DNA from: an uncultured Oscillospiraceae bacterium
Lineage (GTDB): Bacteria; Bacillota; Clostridia; Oscillospirales; Oscillospiraceae
Length of the DNA stretch: 56,366 nucleotides
NCBI GenBank assembly: GCA_934597125.1
Contig: CAKTQM010000007.1
Span: 1-56,366, forward strand
Direction of reading: 5' to 3'
The translations under genes and the position numbers were made by a program. The notes below the pieces were generated by a model that ran no database searches, had not been told where the DNA came from, and saw only the letters and a program-made list of their open reading frames with translations. Positions 42,234 through 51,287 of the stretch are shown piece after piece (within the stretch, counting starts at the first letter, position 1; each line of letters begins with the position of its first letter).

Positions 42234-43478
42234 TCAGGAGAGGTCGGGGGTGCTTTTGCGGGTCACCTGGATCTCCTCGATACGGTGGTTTTCCACTTTG
42301 GTGATCCGCACGGCGAGATCCTCGAAGGTGAAGCTCTCACCGGCGTCCGGCACGCGGCCGAACTGTTCCATGACCCAGCCGCTGACGGACACCATGTCGG
42401 AGTCGGTTTTCAGCAGGAAGTAATCCGCGAAGTCGTCAAAGTCCATACCGGCGTCTACCAGCCATGTGTCAGGAGAAATCTTGCGGAGGAAGACCTCCTC
42501 TTCGTCATGTTCGTCCCAGATCTCGCCCACCAGTTCCTCCAGAATATCCTCCATGGTGACGATGCCGCAGGTGCCGCCGTATTCGTCCACCACCACGGCC
42601 ACGTGGGTCTTGGCCTGCTGCAGCTTTTTCAGCAACAGGCGGATGGGCTCGTTCTCCAGCGCGAACACCGGCGGAGAGATGATGGCGGACAGGGGCTGCT
42701 CCGTCACGCCGCAGCCCACGTAGAAATCCTTCTGGTGGACGGTGCCTAAAATGTGATCAATGGAGTCCTGATAGATCAGCAGGCGGGAGTATTTGGTCTG
42801 GGTGAACAGGGCGGCCACCTCCTCCTTGCTGGCGGTGACGGGCAGGGCCGCCAGATCCACACGGTGGATGAGGATATCCTGGGCCTGCTGCTCGGAAAAG
42901 CCGATGGCGTTTTTCAGCAGTTCGCCCTCCTCGCGGTCAATGCTGCCGTCCTGCTGCACCTCGTCCACCAGCATCAGCAGCTCCTCCTGGGACATTTTGG
43001 TGTCGCTGTTCAGGCGGAAGACCTTGGACAGCAGCTTTTTCCAGAGGGAGAACAGCAGGTTCAGGGGTATCAGCACCCAGATCAGTACCCGCAGGATGGG
43101 GGCGGACAGCATGGCACATTTTTCCGCGCAGTCCTTGGCGATGCTCTTGGGGGAGATCTCGCCGAAGATCAGTACCACCACGGTAACCACCACGGTGGAG
43201 ATGGTGGCGCCCATGTCGCCGTAGTGCCGGACAAACAGCACGGTGCCGATGGAGGCGGTGGCGATATTGACGATGTTATTGCCGATGAGAATAGTGGACA
43301 AGAGCCGGTCGTACTGCTCCAACAATTTCAGGGCCAGCGCGGCGTTTTTGCTGCCCTTTTCCGCCAGAGTTTTCAGCCGTGTGGTGTTGGCGGAGGAAAA
43401 GGCGGTCTCCGTGGCGGAGAAATAGGCGGAGAGCATCAGGCACACCGCCATCAATATGATACAGGTTGTGGTTGACAA
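42234..43478 (-). CDS. CNNM/CorC-type transporter (HlyC/CorC family)
   Basis: The 414-residue protein has an N-terminal CNNM (DUF21) membrane domain (about 1-140, SAYFSATETAFSSANTTRL, ILIGNNIVNIATASI, FGEISPKSIAKD), a CBS pair (about 200-320, with HVAVVVDEYGGTCGIVTMEDILEELVGEI), and a C-terminal CorC/HlyC domain. Such proteins are linked to magnesium or sodium-coupled magnesium efflux. It seems to begin at TTG 43478 with AGAAAGGA upstream, about 11 bases away; no ATG is near. A 190-base leader separates it from its promoter. Confidence 0.92.
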   Translation of the reverse strand: MSTTTCIILMAVCLMLSAYFSATETAFSSANTTRLKTLAEKGSKNAALALKLLEQYDRLLSTILIGNNIVNIATASIGTVLFVRHYGDMGATISTVVVTVVVLIFGEISPKSIAKDCAEKCAMLSAPILRVLIWVLIPLNLLFSLWKKLLSKVFRLNSDTKMSQEELLMLVDEVQQDGSIDREEGELLKNAIGFSEQQAQDILIHRVDLAALPVTASKEEVAALFTQTKYSRLLIYQDSIDHILGTVHQKDFYVGCGVTEQPLSAIISPPVFALENEPIRLLLKKLQQAKTHVAVVVDEYGGTCGIVTMEDILEELVGEIWDEHDEEEVFLRKISPDTWLVDAGMDFDDFADYFLLKTDSDMVSVSGWVMEQFGRVPDAGESFTFEDLAVRITKVENHRIEEIQVTRKSTPDLS

Positions 43479-43526
43479 AATAAGTAATTTCCTTTCTGTA
43501 ATCTGTTTTTGGTGGTAAAAGTGCCG

Positions 43527-43637
43527 CTATAAGCGCAAAAAAGCACGTCTGCCCCACGAAACGCAGCGCAGATATGCTGGCAAAAACAGATGGCAGTTCA
43601 GATGGTTACCGGGATAGTCACCGCCGTCAGTATCCAT
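43527..43637 (-). CDS. Possible leader peptide in the CNNM leader
   Basis: A 36-codon frame begins at ATG 43637, 12 bases after AAAGGAGG, inside the 190-base leader, and ends 48 bases before the transporter start. Its sequence (MDTDGGDYPGNHLNCHLF...) is unlike any family I know. The strong Shine-Dalgarno so far upstream of the main gene is the only support. It might be a regulatory leader peptide or a non-coding coincidence. Confidence 0.3.
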   Translation of the reverse strand: MDTDGGDYPGNHLNCHLFLPAYLRCVSWGRRAFLRL

Positions 43638-43673
43638 ATAAGCGTGATTCCTCCTTTGTTGTAAATTGAACAT

Positions 43674-43702
43674 AGTATACCGGAAGGGCTGCGTGCCGTC
43701 AA
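43674..43702 (-). promoter_or_regulatory. CNNM gene promoter
   Basis: Minus-strand TTGACG (43697-43702), a 17-base spacer and TATACT (43674-43679), about 190 bases from the start codon. Confidence 0.7.
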
Positions 43703-43747
43703 GTAAAGAAATTGTGAAGACACACCGGCAGAGGGGGGGCGGGGCTC

Positions 43748-43776
43748 TTGCAAACGGGGGGTGCTTCGGGTATAAT
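43748..43776 (+). promoter_or_regulatory. TetR regulator promoter
   Basis: TTGCAA (43748-43753), a 17-base spacer and TATAAT (43771-43776), 29 bases before the start. Confidence 0.75.
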
Positions 43777-43804
43777 AGGGCTATCCGGCAAAGGAGGGTT
43801 CCCC

Positions 43805-44386
43805 ATGTCACAAGTCACCAAGCGGGCGCTGGAGGCGTCATTGAAAAAGCTGCTGCTGGAAAAGCCGCTGCACAAGATCACCGTCAGCGATATCACCGAC
43901 GACTGCGGCATCAACCGCATGACCTTCTACTACCACTTCAAGGATATTTACGATCTGGTGGAGTGGAGCTGTCAGGAGGACGCCAGCCGCGCGCTGGCGG
44001 GGAAGAAGACCTACGAGACGTGGCAGCAGGGCCTTTTGCAGATTTTCGAGGCCGTGCAGGAGAATAAGCCCTTCATTTTGAACGTCTACCGTTCCATCAG
44101 CCGGGAGCAGGTGGAGAATTATCTCTATCAGGTCACCTATCAGCTGCTGGAGGATGTGGTGGAGGAGCAGGCTGCGGATATGTCCGTGCGGCCGGAGGAC
44201 AAGGCATTTATCGCCACGCTGTATAAGTACATGTTTGTGGGATTGATGCTGGACTGGGTGAAGAACGACATGAAGGGCGATCCGCAATTGATGGTGGGTC
44301 GGTTGGCGCAGGTGATCCACGGCAGCGTCCGCGCCGCGCTGGAGCGGCTGCGCACCGACAAGCCTTTATCAAATGAGGCCAAATGA
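43805..44386 (+). CDS. TetR-family regulator beside oleate hydratase
   Basis: The 193-residue protein has a TetR-type helix-turn-helix (ALEASLKKLLLEKPLHKITVSDITDDCGINRMTFYYHF) and a C-terminal ligand domain of the TetR_C/DhaS-like type (ENYLYQVTYQLLEDVVEE, YKYMFVGLMLDWVKNDMKGDP). AAAGGAGG precedes the ATG at 43805. The oleate hydratase gene follows in the same direction, so the regulator probably senses fatty acids or membrane stress and controls that gene; this is inferred from position. Confidence 0.92.
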   Translation: MSQVTKRALEASLKKLLLEKPLHKITVSDITDDCGINRMTFYYHFKDIYDLVEWSCQEDASRALAGKKTYETWQQGLLQIFEAVQENKPFILNVYRSISREQVENYLYQVTYQLLEDVVEEQAADMSVRPEDKAFIATLYKYMFVGLMLDWVKNDMKGDPQLMVGRLAQVIHGSVRAALERLRTDKPLSNEAK

Positions 44387-44409
44387 TAAAAAACTGAACA
44401 TATCCCACC

Positions 44410-44441
44410 CCGGTGATAAAAAACTTATCACCGGGATTTTT
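44410..44441 (+). terminator. Terminator after the TetR gene
   Basis: CCCGGTGATAA pairs perfectly with TTATCACCGGG around AAAAC and is followed by ATTTTTC. The palindrome might also serve as an operator. Confidence 0.8.
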
Positions 44442-44448
44442 CTGTTTA

Positions 44449-44477
44449 TTGAAGAATTTTTGTGTTGGATGTATGCT
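44449..44477 (+). promoter_or_regulatory. Oleate hydratase promoter
   Basis: TTGAAG (44449-44454), a 17-base spacer and TATGCT (44472-44477), 52 bases before the start codon. Confidence 0.5.
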
Positions 44478-44528
44478 TTCATCATCAAGAAGAAAACATA
44501 AAGCAATGAGCTTACAGGAGGTAACATT

Positions 44529-46307
44529 ATGTATTATTCCAGTGGTAATTATGAAGCGTTTGCCCGCCCCAAGAAGCCGGAGGGCGTGGATCAGAAATCC
44601 GCCTATATCGTGGGCAGCGGCCTTGCGGCCCTGACCGCCGCCTGCTATCTGGTGCGGGACGGCCAGATGAAAGGTGAGCACGTCCACATTCTGGAGAAGG
44701 GCAACCTGCCCGGCGGCGCCTGCGACGGCTATAAGTTCGAGAATCTGGGCTACGTCATGCGGGGCGGCCGGGAGATGGACAACCATTTCGAGGTCATGTG
44801 GGATCTGTTCCGCTCCATTCCCTCCATCGAGACGGAGGGCGTCAGCGTATTGGACGAGTATTACTGGCTCAACAAGGAGGATCCCAACTACTCCCTTTGC
44901 CGTGCCACCGTCAACCGCGGGCAGGACGCCCACACCGACGGCAAGTTCGACATCTCCGACAAGGGTGCCATGGAGATCATGAAGCTGTTCTTCACCCCCA
45001 ATGAGGATCTACAGGACAAGAAGATCACCGACTTCTTCGATGATGAGGTGCTGAACTCCAACTTCTGGTTGTACTGGCGCACCATGTTCGCCTTTGAGAA
45101 CTGGCACAGCGCGCTGGAGATGAAGCTCTATATCCAGCGCTATATCCACCACATCGGCGGCCTGCCCGACTTTACCGCCCTGCGCTTCACCAAGTATAAC
45201 CAGTATGAGTCCATGATCCTGCCCATGGTGAAGTATCTGGAGAGCCACAATGTCCAGTTCCACTACGGCGTGCAGGCGACAAACGTGGAGTTCGACTGCT
45301 CTGATCCGAAGCACAAGCTGGCCAAGCGCATCGACATCATTGAAAACGGCGAGGCGGGCGGCATCGACCTGACGGAGAACGATCTGGTGTTCATCACCAA
45401 CGGCGGCTGCGTGGAGAACTCCTCCATGGGCAGTCAGGACAAGCCTGCCGCCTACAACACCGAGCTGAAAGAGGGCGGCGGCTGGGATATGTGGCGCAAG
45501 ATCGCCGCGCAGGATCCCTCCTTCGGCCATCCCGACAAGTTCTGCCACGACCCGGAGCAGACCAACTGGATGAGCGCCACCGTGGAGACGCTGGATCAGA
45601 AGATTATCCCCTATATCAAGAACATCTGCAAGCGGGATCCCTTCACCGGCCATGTCGTCACCGGCGGCATCGTCACCGTGAAGGACTCCAGCTGGCTCAT
45701 GAGCTGGACGATCAACCGCCAGCCCCAGTTCCGGGATCAGCCCAAGGATCACTGTCTGGTGTGGGTGTACTCTCTGTTCACCGACAAGCCCGGCGATTTC
45801 GTGAAGAAGCCCATGCGCATGTGCACCGGCAAGGAGATCTGCATGGAGTGGCTGTATCACATCGGTGTGCCGGAGGATCAGATCGCCGAGCTGGCGGAAA
45901 ACAGCGCCAACACCGTGCCGGTCATGATGCCCTATATCGACGCCTTCTTTATGCCTCGCGCCTACGGCGACCGGCCCAATGTGGTGCCTGACGGCAGCGT
46001 GAACTTCGCCTTCCTGGGTCAGTTTGCCGAGACGCCCCGCGACACCATTTTCACCACCGAGTATTCCATGCGCACCGGCATGGAGGCCGTGTACACCCTG
46101 CTGAACGTGGATCGCGGCGTGCCGGAGGTCTGGGGCAGCGTGTATGACGTCCGCGACCTGCTGAACGCCACCGTGAAGCTCCGCGACGGCAAGAAGGCCA
46201 CCGATATGGACATGGGCCTGGTGGAGAAAATGGCCGTCAAAAAGCTGCTGGGCAAGATCGAGGGTACCGACATTGAAAAGCTGCTGAAGGAATATCATGT
46301 TATCTGA
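44529..46307 (+). CDS. ohyA: Oleate hydratase
   Basis: The 592-residue FAD enzyme adds water to the cis-9 double bond of oleic and related unsaturated acids, giving 10-hydroxy acids, a way for gut bacteria to detoxify host fatty acids. It has the FAD-binding IVGSGLAALTAACYL near the N-terminus, the RGGREM loop with Glu82, at the position of the catalytic Glu82 of Staphylococcus OhyA, and the expected NFAFLGQFAETPRDTIFTTEYS region near the C-terminus. Length is normal. ACAGGAGG precedes the ATG. It follows a TetR regulator and a terminator, so it has its own promoter. Confidence 0.97.
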   Translation: MYYSSGNYEAFARPKKPEGVDQKSAYIVGSGLAALTAACYLVRDGQMKGEHVHILEKGNLPGGACDGYKFENLGYVMRGGREMDNHFEVMWDLFRSIPSIETEGVSVLDEYYWLNKEDPNYSLCRATVNRGQDAHTDGKFDISDKGAMEIMKLFFTPNEDLQDKKITDFFDDEVLNSNFWLYWRTMFAFENWHSALEMKLYIQRYIHHIGGLPDFTALRFTKYNQYESMILPMVKYLESHNVQFHYGVQATNVEFDCSDPKHKLAKRIDIIENGEAGGIDLTENDLVFITNGGCVENSSMGSQDKPAAYNTELKEGGGWDMWRKIAAQDPSFGHPDKFCHDPEQTNWMSATVETLDQKIIPYIKNICKRDPFTGHVVTGGIVTVKDSSWLMSWTINRQPQFRDQPKDHCLVWVYSLFTDKPGDFVKKPMRMCTGKEICMEWLYHIGVPEDQIAELAENSANTVPVMMPYIDAFFMPRAYGDRPNVVPDGSVNFAFLGQFAETPRDTIFTTEYSMRTGMEAVYTLLNVDRGVPEVWGSVYDVRDLLNATVKLRDGKKATDMDMGLVEKMAVKKLLGKIEGTDIEKLLKEYHVI

Positions 46308-46325
46308 GTCACAGAGGAGAAGCGG

Positions 46326-46345
46326 GGGCAGAGGTCACTCTGCCC
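46326..46345 (+). terminator. Hairpin after oleate hydratase
   Basis: GGGCAGAG pairs with CTCTGCCC around GTCA. There is no clear T run, so termination is likely but weak. Confidence 0.5.
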
Positions 46346-46416
46346 TCACTTCCTATACACAGGAGAGCGGGGATTTGTGGTATTAGAAATTGAAATGATA
46401 CAGCCCGCAAAAACTA

Positions 46417-46444
46417 TTGCGAAATGGGACGGGTGTATTATAAT
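46417..46444 (+). promoter_or_regulatory. V-type ATPase operon promoter
   Basis: TTGCGA (46417-46422), a 16-base spacer and TATAAT (46439-46444), 60 bases before the subunit E start, in an AT-rich patch. Confidence 0.65.
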
Positions 46445-46503
46445 ATTACAATATAGGATATATGATTTGCATTTGTAAAATTCAAAGAGGAAGGTGATCG
46501 TCT

Positions 46504-47064
46504 ATGGAACTGCAGATTCAGGATCTGGTGTCTTCCATCAAGAAGGACGGCATTGACCGTGCCAATCAGGAGGCGGCGGCCATTCTGGCCGACGCCAGAG
46601 CGCAGGCGGACGCCATCGTATCCGCCGCAAAGGCCGAAGCGGATAAGCTGCGCGGCGACGCCGAGGCGGAGATCGAGGTGTTCAAAAACAGCGCCCGACT
46701 GGACGCCCAGCAGGCAAAGCGCGATGCGGTACTGGCCTTTGAACAGGAGATCCGGAAAGAGTTTGAAAAGCTTCTGGCCGCCGATGTCGGCAAGGCGCTG
46801 GATCCGCAGGCGCTGGTAAAGCTGATTCAGGCCGCGGTGCAGGGCGAGGATGTCTCCGCCTACGCCGTGGAGGTGGGGCAGGTGACGGATGATATCCGCC
46901 GGCAGCTGGCCCGGGAGCTGAAAGACGGACTGGAGATCCGCCCCTCGAAAAAGGTGGGCGCGGGCTTCCGGCTGGCTGCCAAAGATGGTTCCGGCTATTT
47001 TGACTGCTCTGAGCAGGAGATCGCGGAGATGCTGATGCCCTTCTTCCGGGACGCGCGCCTGTAA
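46504..47064 (+). CDS. ntpE: V-type ATPase subunit E (peripheral stalk)
   Basis: The 186-residue protein has a long N-terminal coiled coil (about 15-90, very rich in Ala, Glu, Lys: NQEAAAILADARAQADAIV) and a globular C-terminal part, as in subunit E of A/V-type ATPases. It forms part of the peripheral stalk that holds the catalytic head still. GAGGAAGG precedes the ATG at 46504. It is the first gene of the seven-gene operon. Confidence 0.9.
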   Translation: MELQIQDLVSSIKKDGIDRANQEAAAILADARAQADAIVSAAKAEADKLRGDAEAEIEVFKNSARLDAQQAKRDAVLAFEQEIRKEFEKLLAADVGKALDPQALVKLIQAAVQGEDVSAYAVEVGQVTDDIRRQLARELKDGLEIRPSKKVGAGFRLAAKDGSGYFDCSEQEIAEMLMPFFRDARL

Positions 47065-47076
47065 GGGGGTGCCGGT

Positions 47077-47607
47077 TTGGCTTCCTACTATTATCTGTTA
47101 TCCAGCCTGCCTATGCTGCGGCCTCAGGGTGAGCCCCCCATGGATTACACCGCGTTTCTGGCGATGTGCAGAACAGCGGTGGGCAGCGGGGTGTATCAGA
47201 CGCTGGAGACGCTGGAGACGCTGACGGTGGACGCGGACAAGGGGCCGCTGCTGTCGGAATGGGGCTGCTTTTACCGTATGCTGTCCGAAGAATTGACCTA
47301 TCAGCGGAATGTGAAGTTGGGGCGTCCCTGCGCGGCGCCGTATCAGCGGGACGCCGGTATCGTCCGGACGGTGACGGAGGCGGTGAACGCCGAAAATCCG
47401 CTGGTGGGCGAACGGCTGCTGCTGGATCTGGAATTCCGCCGTCTGGACGACATGATCGGCCTGCACAATTTTGACGAGCACGCCCTGTACGGCTACGCCA
47501 TGAAGCTGCGGCTGCTGGAGCGGCAGCGGCGCTTCCGGCACGATGCGGGCAGGCGGGCGTTCGACGGCCTGATGGACAACATCCGGCAGCAGATTTCCGG
47601 GCTATAA
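47077..47607 (+). CDS. DUF2764 protein of the V-type ATPase operon
   Basis: The 176-residue protein starts with SYYYLLSSLPMLRPQGEPP, the DUF2764 hallmark, and has the helical C-terminal part with LLDLEFRRLDDMIGLHNFDEHALYGYAMKLRLLERQ. DUF2764 genes occur only between subunits E and A in the operon type of spirochaetes, Bacteroidetes and Chlamydia, where subunit C is missing. It is therefore a candidate stand-in for the central socket subunit C; that role is inferred. It starts at TTG 47077 after AAGGGGG. Confidence 0.88.
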   Translation: MASYYYLLSSLPMLRPQGEPPMDYTAFLAMCRTAVGSGVYQTLETLETLTVDADKGPLLSEWGCFYRMLSEELTYQRNVKLGRPCAAPYQRDAGIVRTVTEAVNAENPLVGERLLLDLEFRRLDDMIGLHNFDEHALYGYAMKLRLLERQRRFRHDAGRRAFDGLMDNIRQQISGL

Positions 47608-47625
47608 CGAAACAGGAGAATCAAC

Positions 47626-49353
47626 ATGGACAAAGTGACAGGATATGTGACCGGAGTGAACGGCAATCTGGTGGCAGCCAGCTTTTCCGGCTCCGTGCGT
47701 AAAAATGAAGTGGGCTATGTGCTGGTGGGGGATGACCGGCTGAAAGGCGAGGTCATCCGCGTCAACGGCGACACGGCCAGCATGCAGATCTATGAAATGA
47801 CCAACGGCATTCAGGTGGGCGACAGGGTGGAGCTCTCCGGTGAGCTGATGAGCGTGGAGCTTGGCCCGGGGCTGCTGAGTCAGGTATTCGACGGCCTGCA
47901 GAACCCGCTGCCGGAGCTGGCTCAGCAATGTGGCTTCTTTCTGGAGCGCGGTGTATATCTGGATCCCATTCCCAATAAGGATTGGGAATTTACTCCGCTG
48001 GTAAAGACCGGCGACGCCGTCGCCGCCGGCGATGCGGTGGGCAGCGTGCCGGAGGGACTGTTTACCCATCTGATTATGGTGCCTTTCGGGCTGAAAGGGC
48101 AGTGGAAGGTGAAATCCGTGCGGGAAAAGGGCGTGTATAACGTCCGGGACACCGTGGCGGTGATCGAAAATGAGGAAGGCGAGGAGAAGGCGCTGACCAT
48201 GGTGTTCTCCTGGCCGGTAAAGCAGCCTATCCGCTGCTATGAGGAGCGGCTGCGCCCCGATGAGACGCTGGTGACCCAACTGCGCTGTGTGGACACCTTT
48301 TTGCCGGTGGCCAAGGGCGGCACCTTCTGCGTACCCGGTCCCTTCGGCGCGGGCAAGACGGTGCTGCAGCACATGGAGGCCAAGAACGCCGACGTGGACG
48401 TGGTGATCGTGGCCGCCTGCGGTGAGCGTGCCGGCGAGGTGGTGGAGGTGCTGAAGGAGTTCCCGGAGCTGACCGACCCCCGTACCGGACGTTCCCTGAT
48501 GGAGCGCACCATTATTATCTGCAATACCTCCTCCATGCCCGTGGCTGCCCGTGAGGCGTCGGTGTACACCGCCGTCACCATGGCGGAGTATTACCGTCAG
48601 ATGGGACTGGATGTGCTGTTGCTGGCAGACTCCACCAGCCGCTGGGCCCAGGCCATGCGCGAAATGAGCGGCCGTTTGGAGGAAATCCCGGGTGAGGAGG
48701 CGTTCCCCGCCTATCTGGAGTCCGTCATCGCCTCCTTCTATGAGCGCGCCGGAAAGGTACGGCTCAAGAGCGGTAAGGTGGCCTCCGTTACCATCGGCGG
48801 TACCGTGTCGCCCGCCGGCGGCAACTTTGAGGAGCCTGTGACTCAGGCCACGCTGAAGGTGGTGGGCGCGTTCCACGGCCTGTCCCGCGAACGCTCCGAC
48901 GCCCGCAAATACCCCGCCATCCACCCCATCGACTCCTGGTCAAAGTATCGGGGCGTGGTGGACATGGCACGGGTGCAGCAGGCCCGCGACATCCTGCGGC
49001 GCAGCAACGAGATCAACCAGATGATGAAAGTCATCGGTGAAGAGGGTACCTCTGCCGAGGACTATATCGTTTATCAGAAGGGCGAACTGCTGGACGCGGT
49101 GTATCTGCAGCAGAATTCCTTTGATCCCATTGACGCCGCCTGCGGCCCTGATCGCCAGCGCCATGAGTTCGACGTGCTGTATGACGTGCTGATGTGCCGG
49201 TTGGCGCTGGGGGACAAGAAGGAGATCCGCGCCTTCTTCAACCAGCTGCGGCAGGAGTTTTTGGACTGGCATAACACCGAGTTCCGCACACCGGCGTTCG
49301 AAGCTCAGGAGAAGCGACTGAAGGAGTTCTACCTGAGCAGGGCAGCGCATTGA
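47626..49353 (+). CDS. ntpA: V-type ATPase catalytic subunit A
   Basis: The 575-residue subunit binds and hydrolyses (or makes) ATP. Walker A is GPFGAGKT (238-245), the arginine/glutamate region [24 protein letters not shown] holds the catalytic Glu, and [25 protein letters not shown] is the Walker B region. The extra non-homologous region (about 110-190) that separates A subunits from F-type beta is present. AACAGGAG precedes the start. Spacing to the next gene is 13 bases. Confidence 0.97.
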   Translation: MDKVTGYVTGVNGNLVAASFSGSVRKNEVGYVLVGDDRLKGEVIRVNGDTASMQIYEMTNGIQVGDRVELSGELMSVELGPGLLSQVFDGLQNPLPELAQQCGFFLERGVYLDPIPNKDWEFTPLVKTGDAVAAGDAVGSVPEGLFTHLIMVPFGLKGQWKVKSVREKGVYNVRDTVAVIENEEGEEKALTMVFSWPVKQPIRCYEERLRPDETLVTQLRCVDTFLPVAKGGTFCVPGPFGAGKTVLQHMEAKNADVDVVIVAACGERAGEVVEVLKEFPELTDPRTGRSLMERTIIICNTSSMPVAAREASVYTAVTMAEYYRQMGLDVLLLADSTSRWAQAMREMSGRLEEIPGEEAFPAYLESVIASFYERAGKVRLKSGKVASVTIGGTVSPAGGNFEEPVTQATLKVVGAFHGLSRERSDARKYPAIHPIDSWSKYRGVVDMARVQQARDILRRSNEINQMMKVIGEEGTSAEDYIVYQKGELLDAVYLQQNSFDPIDAACGPDRQRHEFDVLYDVLMCRLALGDKKEIRAFFNQLRQEFLDWHNTEFRTPAFEAQEKRLKEFYLSRAAH

Positions 49354-49366
49354 GAGGGGTGTTGAT

Positions 49367-50662
49367 ATGCAGAAAGTTTATACGAAAATCGAATCCATCG
49401 TGGGAAACGTGGTGACCGTTCGGGCGTCGGGCGTCCGCAATGGCGATCTGGCGCTGGTGGGCGACAGCTATGCCAACGTCATCAAGCTGGACAAGGATCT
49501 GGTGACGCTGCAGGTGTTCAGCGGTACCCAGGGCGTCAGCACCACGGATCCCGTACGGTTTTTAGGACGGCCCATGATGGTGTCCTTCTCTGATCATCTG
49601 CTGGGACGTATCTTCGACGGCGCGGGTGTGCCCCGTGACAACGGGCCGGCTTTGACGGAGAATATGATCCCCATAGGCGGCCCCTCGGTCAATCCCGCCC
49701 GGCGTATTGTGCCGGACAAGATGATCCGCACCGGTATCCCCATGATCGACGTGTTCAACACGCTGGTGGAGAGCCAGAAGCTGCCCATCTTCTCCGTGTC
49801 CGGCGAGCCGTATAACCAGCTGTTGTCCCGCATTGCCATGCAGGCTCAGGTGGACGTGATTGTGCTGGGCGGCATGGGATTGAAATACGACGACTATCTT
49901 TTCTTCCGCGACACGCTGGAGAAGAGCGGCGCCATGGGGCGCACGGTGATGTTTATTCACACCGCCTCCGATCCCACGGTGGAATGTACGCTGGTGCCGG
50001 ATATGGCGCTGGCGGTGGCGGAGCAGTTCGCACTGGCCGGTAAGCGGGTGCTGGTGCTGCTGACGGATATGACTAACTACGCCGACGCCCAGAAGGAAAT
50101 GGCCATCACCATGGAGCAGGTGCCCTCCAACCGCGGTTATCCGGGCGACCTGTACAGCTGTCTGGCGGCGCGGTATGAAAAGGCGGTGGACTTTGAGGGG
50201 GCGGGTTCCCTGACTATTCTGGGCGTGACCACCATGCCCGGCGACGATGTGACCCATCCCGTCCCCGACAACACGGGCTATATCACCGAGGGACAGTACT
50301 ATCTGAAAAACGGACGCATAGAGCCCTTCGGCTCACTGTCCCGCCTGAAGCAGAACGTCAACGGCAAGACCAGAAGCGACCATCGGGCTCTGATGGACGG
50401 CATGATCCGACTGTACAGCGCCTATAAGGAGAGTCTGGAAAAGAAGTCCATGGGCTTTATGATGTCCGAGTGGGATGAAAAGCTGCTGAAATACGGCCGG
50501 CTGTTTGAGACGAAGCTGATGGATCTGAGCGTGAACATTCCTCTGGAGGAGGCGCTGGATCTGGGCTGGGAGATCTTGGCCGAGTGCTTTGAGCCCAATG
50601 AGACGGGGCTGAAATCCAGTCTGATTCAGGAGAGATGGCCGCGCCCCGCCGCCGCGGAGTAA
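49367..50662 (+). CDS. ntpB: V-type ATPase regulatory subunit B
   Basis: The 431-residue B subunit alternates with A in the head. It lacks a P-loop but has [43 protein letters not shown], the conserved signature with the arginine that reaches into the neighbouring A site. [22 protein letters not shown] replaces the Walker A. Length is usual. GAGGGG lies before the start. Confidence 0.96.
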   Translation: MQKVYTKIESIVGNVVTVRASGVRNGDLALVGDSYANVIKLDKDLVTLQVFSGTQGVSTTDPVRFLGRPMMVSFSDHLLGRIFDGAGVPRDNGPALTENMIPIGGPSVNPARRIVPDKMIRTGIPMIDVFNTLVESQKLPIFSVSGEPYNQLLSRIAMQAQVDVIVLGGMGLKYDDYLFFRDTLEKSGAMGRTVMFIHTASDPTVECTLVPDMALAVAEQFALAGKRVLVLLTDMTNYADAQKEMAITMEQVPSNRGYPGDLYSCLAARYEKAVDFEGAGSLTILGVTTMPGDDVTHPVPDNTGYITEGQYYLKNGRIEPFGSLSRLKQNVNGKTRSDHRALMDGMIRLYSAYKESLEKKSMGFMMSEWDEKLLKYGRLFETKLMDLSVNIPLEEALDLGWEILAECFEPNETGLKSSLIQERWPRPAAAE

Positions 50663-50672
50663 GGGGGCGCCT

Positions 50673-51287
50673 ATGGCTGTCAAGCTGACAAAAAACGAAT
50701 TAAAGGTACAGAAAGACCGATTGAAGCAGTTTCAGCGGTATCTGCCCACGCTGCAATTGAAGAAGCAGCAGCTGCAATCCGTGGTGATGCAGGTCACTGC
50801 CCAGCTGGAGCAGGTGGCAAAAGAGCGTCAGGCCGCCGTGGCGGGTCTGGACGACTGGGTGGCCGTCTTTGCGGAGAACGACAGCTTTCCGGCGGAGAAG
50901 CGGCTGGAGGAACTTGTCCGTCCCAGCCATGTGGTGTGCGGTGAGCAGAACATCGCCGGCGTCACGGTGCCGGTGTTTCAGGAGCTGAGCTTCCAGGAGA
51001 TCCGCTATAATGTGGCGGATTATCCTCTTTGGGTGGACATCGCGGCGGTACGCCTGCGGGAGATCGCGCAATGGGACGCCATGGAAAAAACGCTGCGCCG
51101 TCAGGTGGAGCTGCTGGAGCGGGAGCTGCGTGCCACGGCCCAACGGGTGAATCTGTTTGAAAAGGTGAAGATCCCCGAGGCCAAGGAGAACATCCGCGTC
51201 ATCGGCATCTATCTGGGCGACCAGCAGACCTCCGCTGTGGTGCGGGGCAAGATCGCCAAGAAGAAGCTGCAGGAGGTGAGCCGATGA
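50673..51287 (+). CDS. ntpD: V-type ATPase subunit D (central rotor)
   Basis: The 204-residue protein is mostly long helices with coiled-coil character, beginning KLTKNELKVQKDRLKQFQRYLPTLQLKKQQLQ, the N-terminal helix of the D subunit rotor shaft, and ending in a second helix (VNLFEKVKIPEAKENIRVI). It turns inside the A3B3 head and couples rotation to ATP. It overlaps subunit I by 4 bases. Subunit F, which normally clasps D, is not present in the operon. Confidence 0.92.
   Translation: MAVKLTKNELKVQKDRLKQFQRYLPTLQLKKQQLQSVVMQVTAQLEQVAKERQAAVAGLDDWVAVFAENDSFPAEKRLEELVRPSHVVCGEQNIAGVTVPVFQELSFQEIRYNVADYPLWVDIAAVRLREIAQWDAMEKTLRRQVELLERELRATAQRVNLFEKVKIPEAKENIRVIGIYLGDQQTSAVVRGKIAKKKLQEVSR

Noticed and set aside
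43479..43667. Known manganese or magnesium riboswitch in the CNNM leader
   Set aside because: I could not find the conserved loops of yybP-ykoY or M-box RNAs; only an unclassified leader can be claimed.
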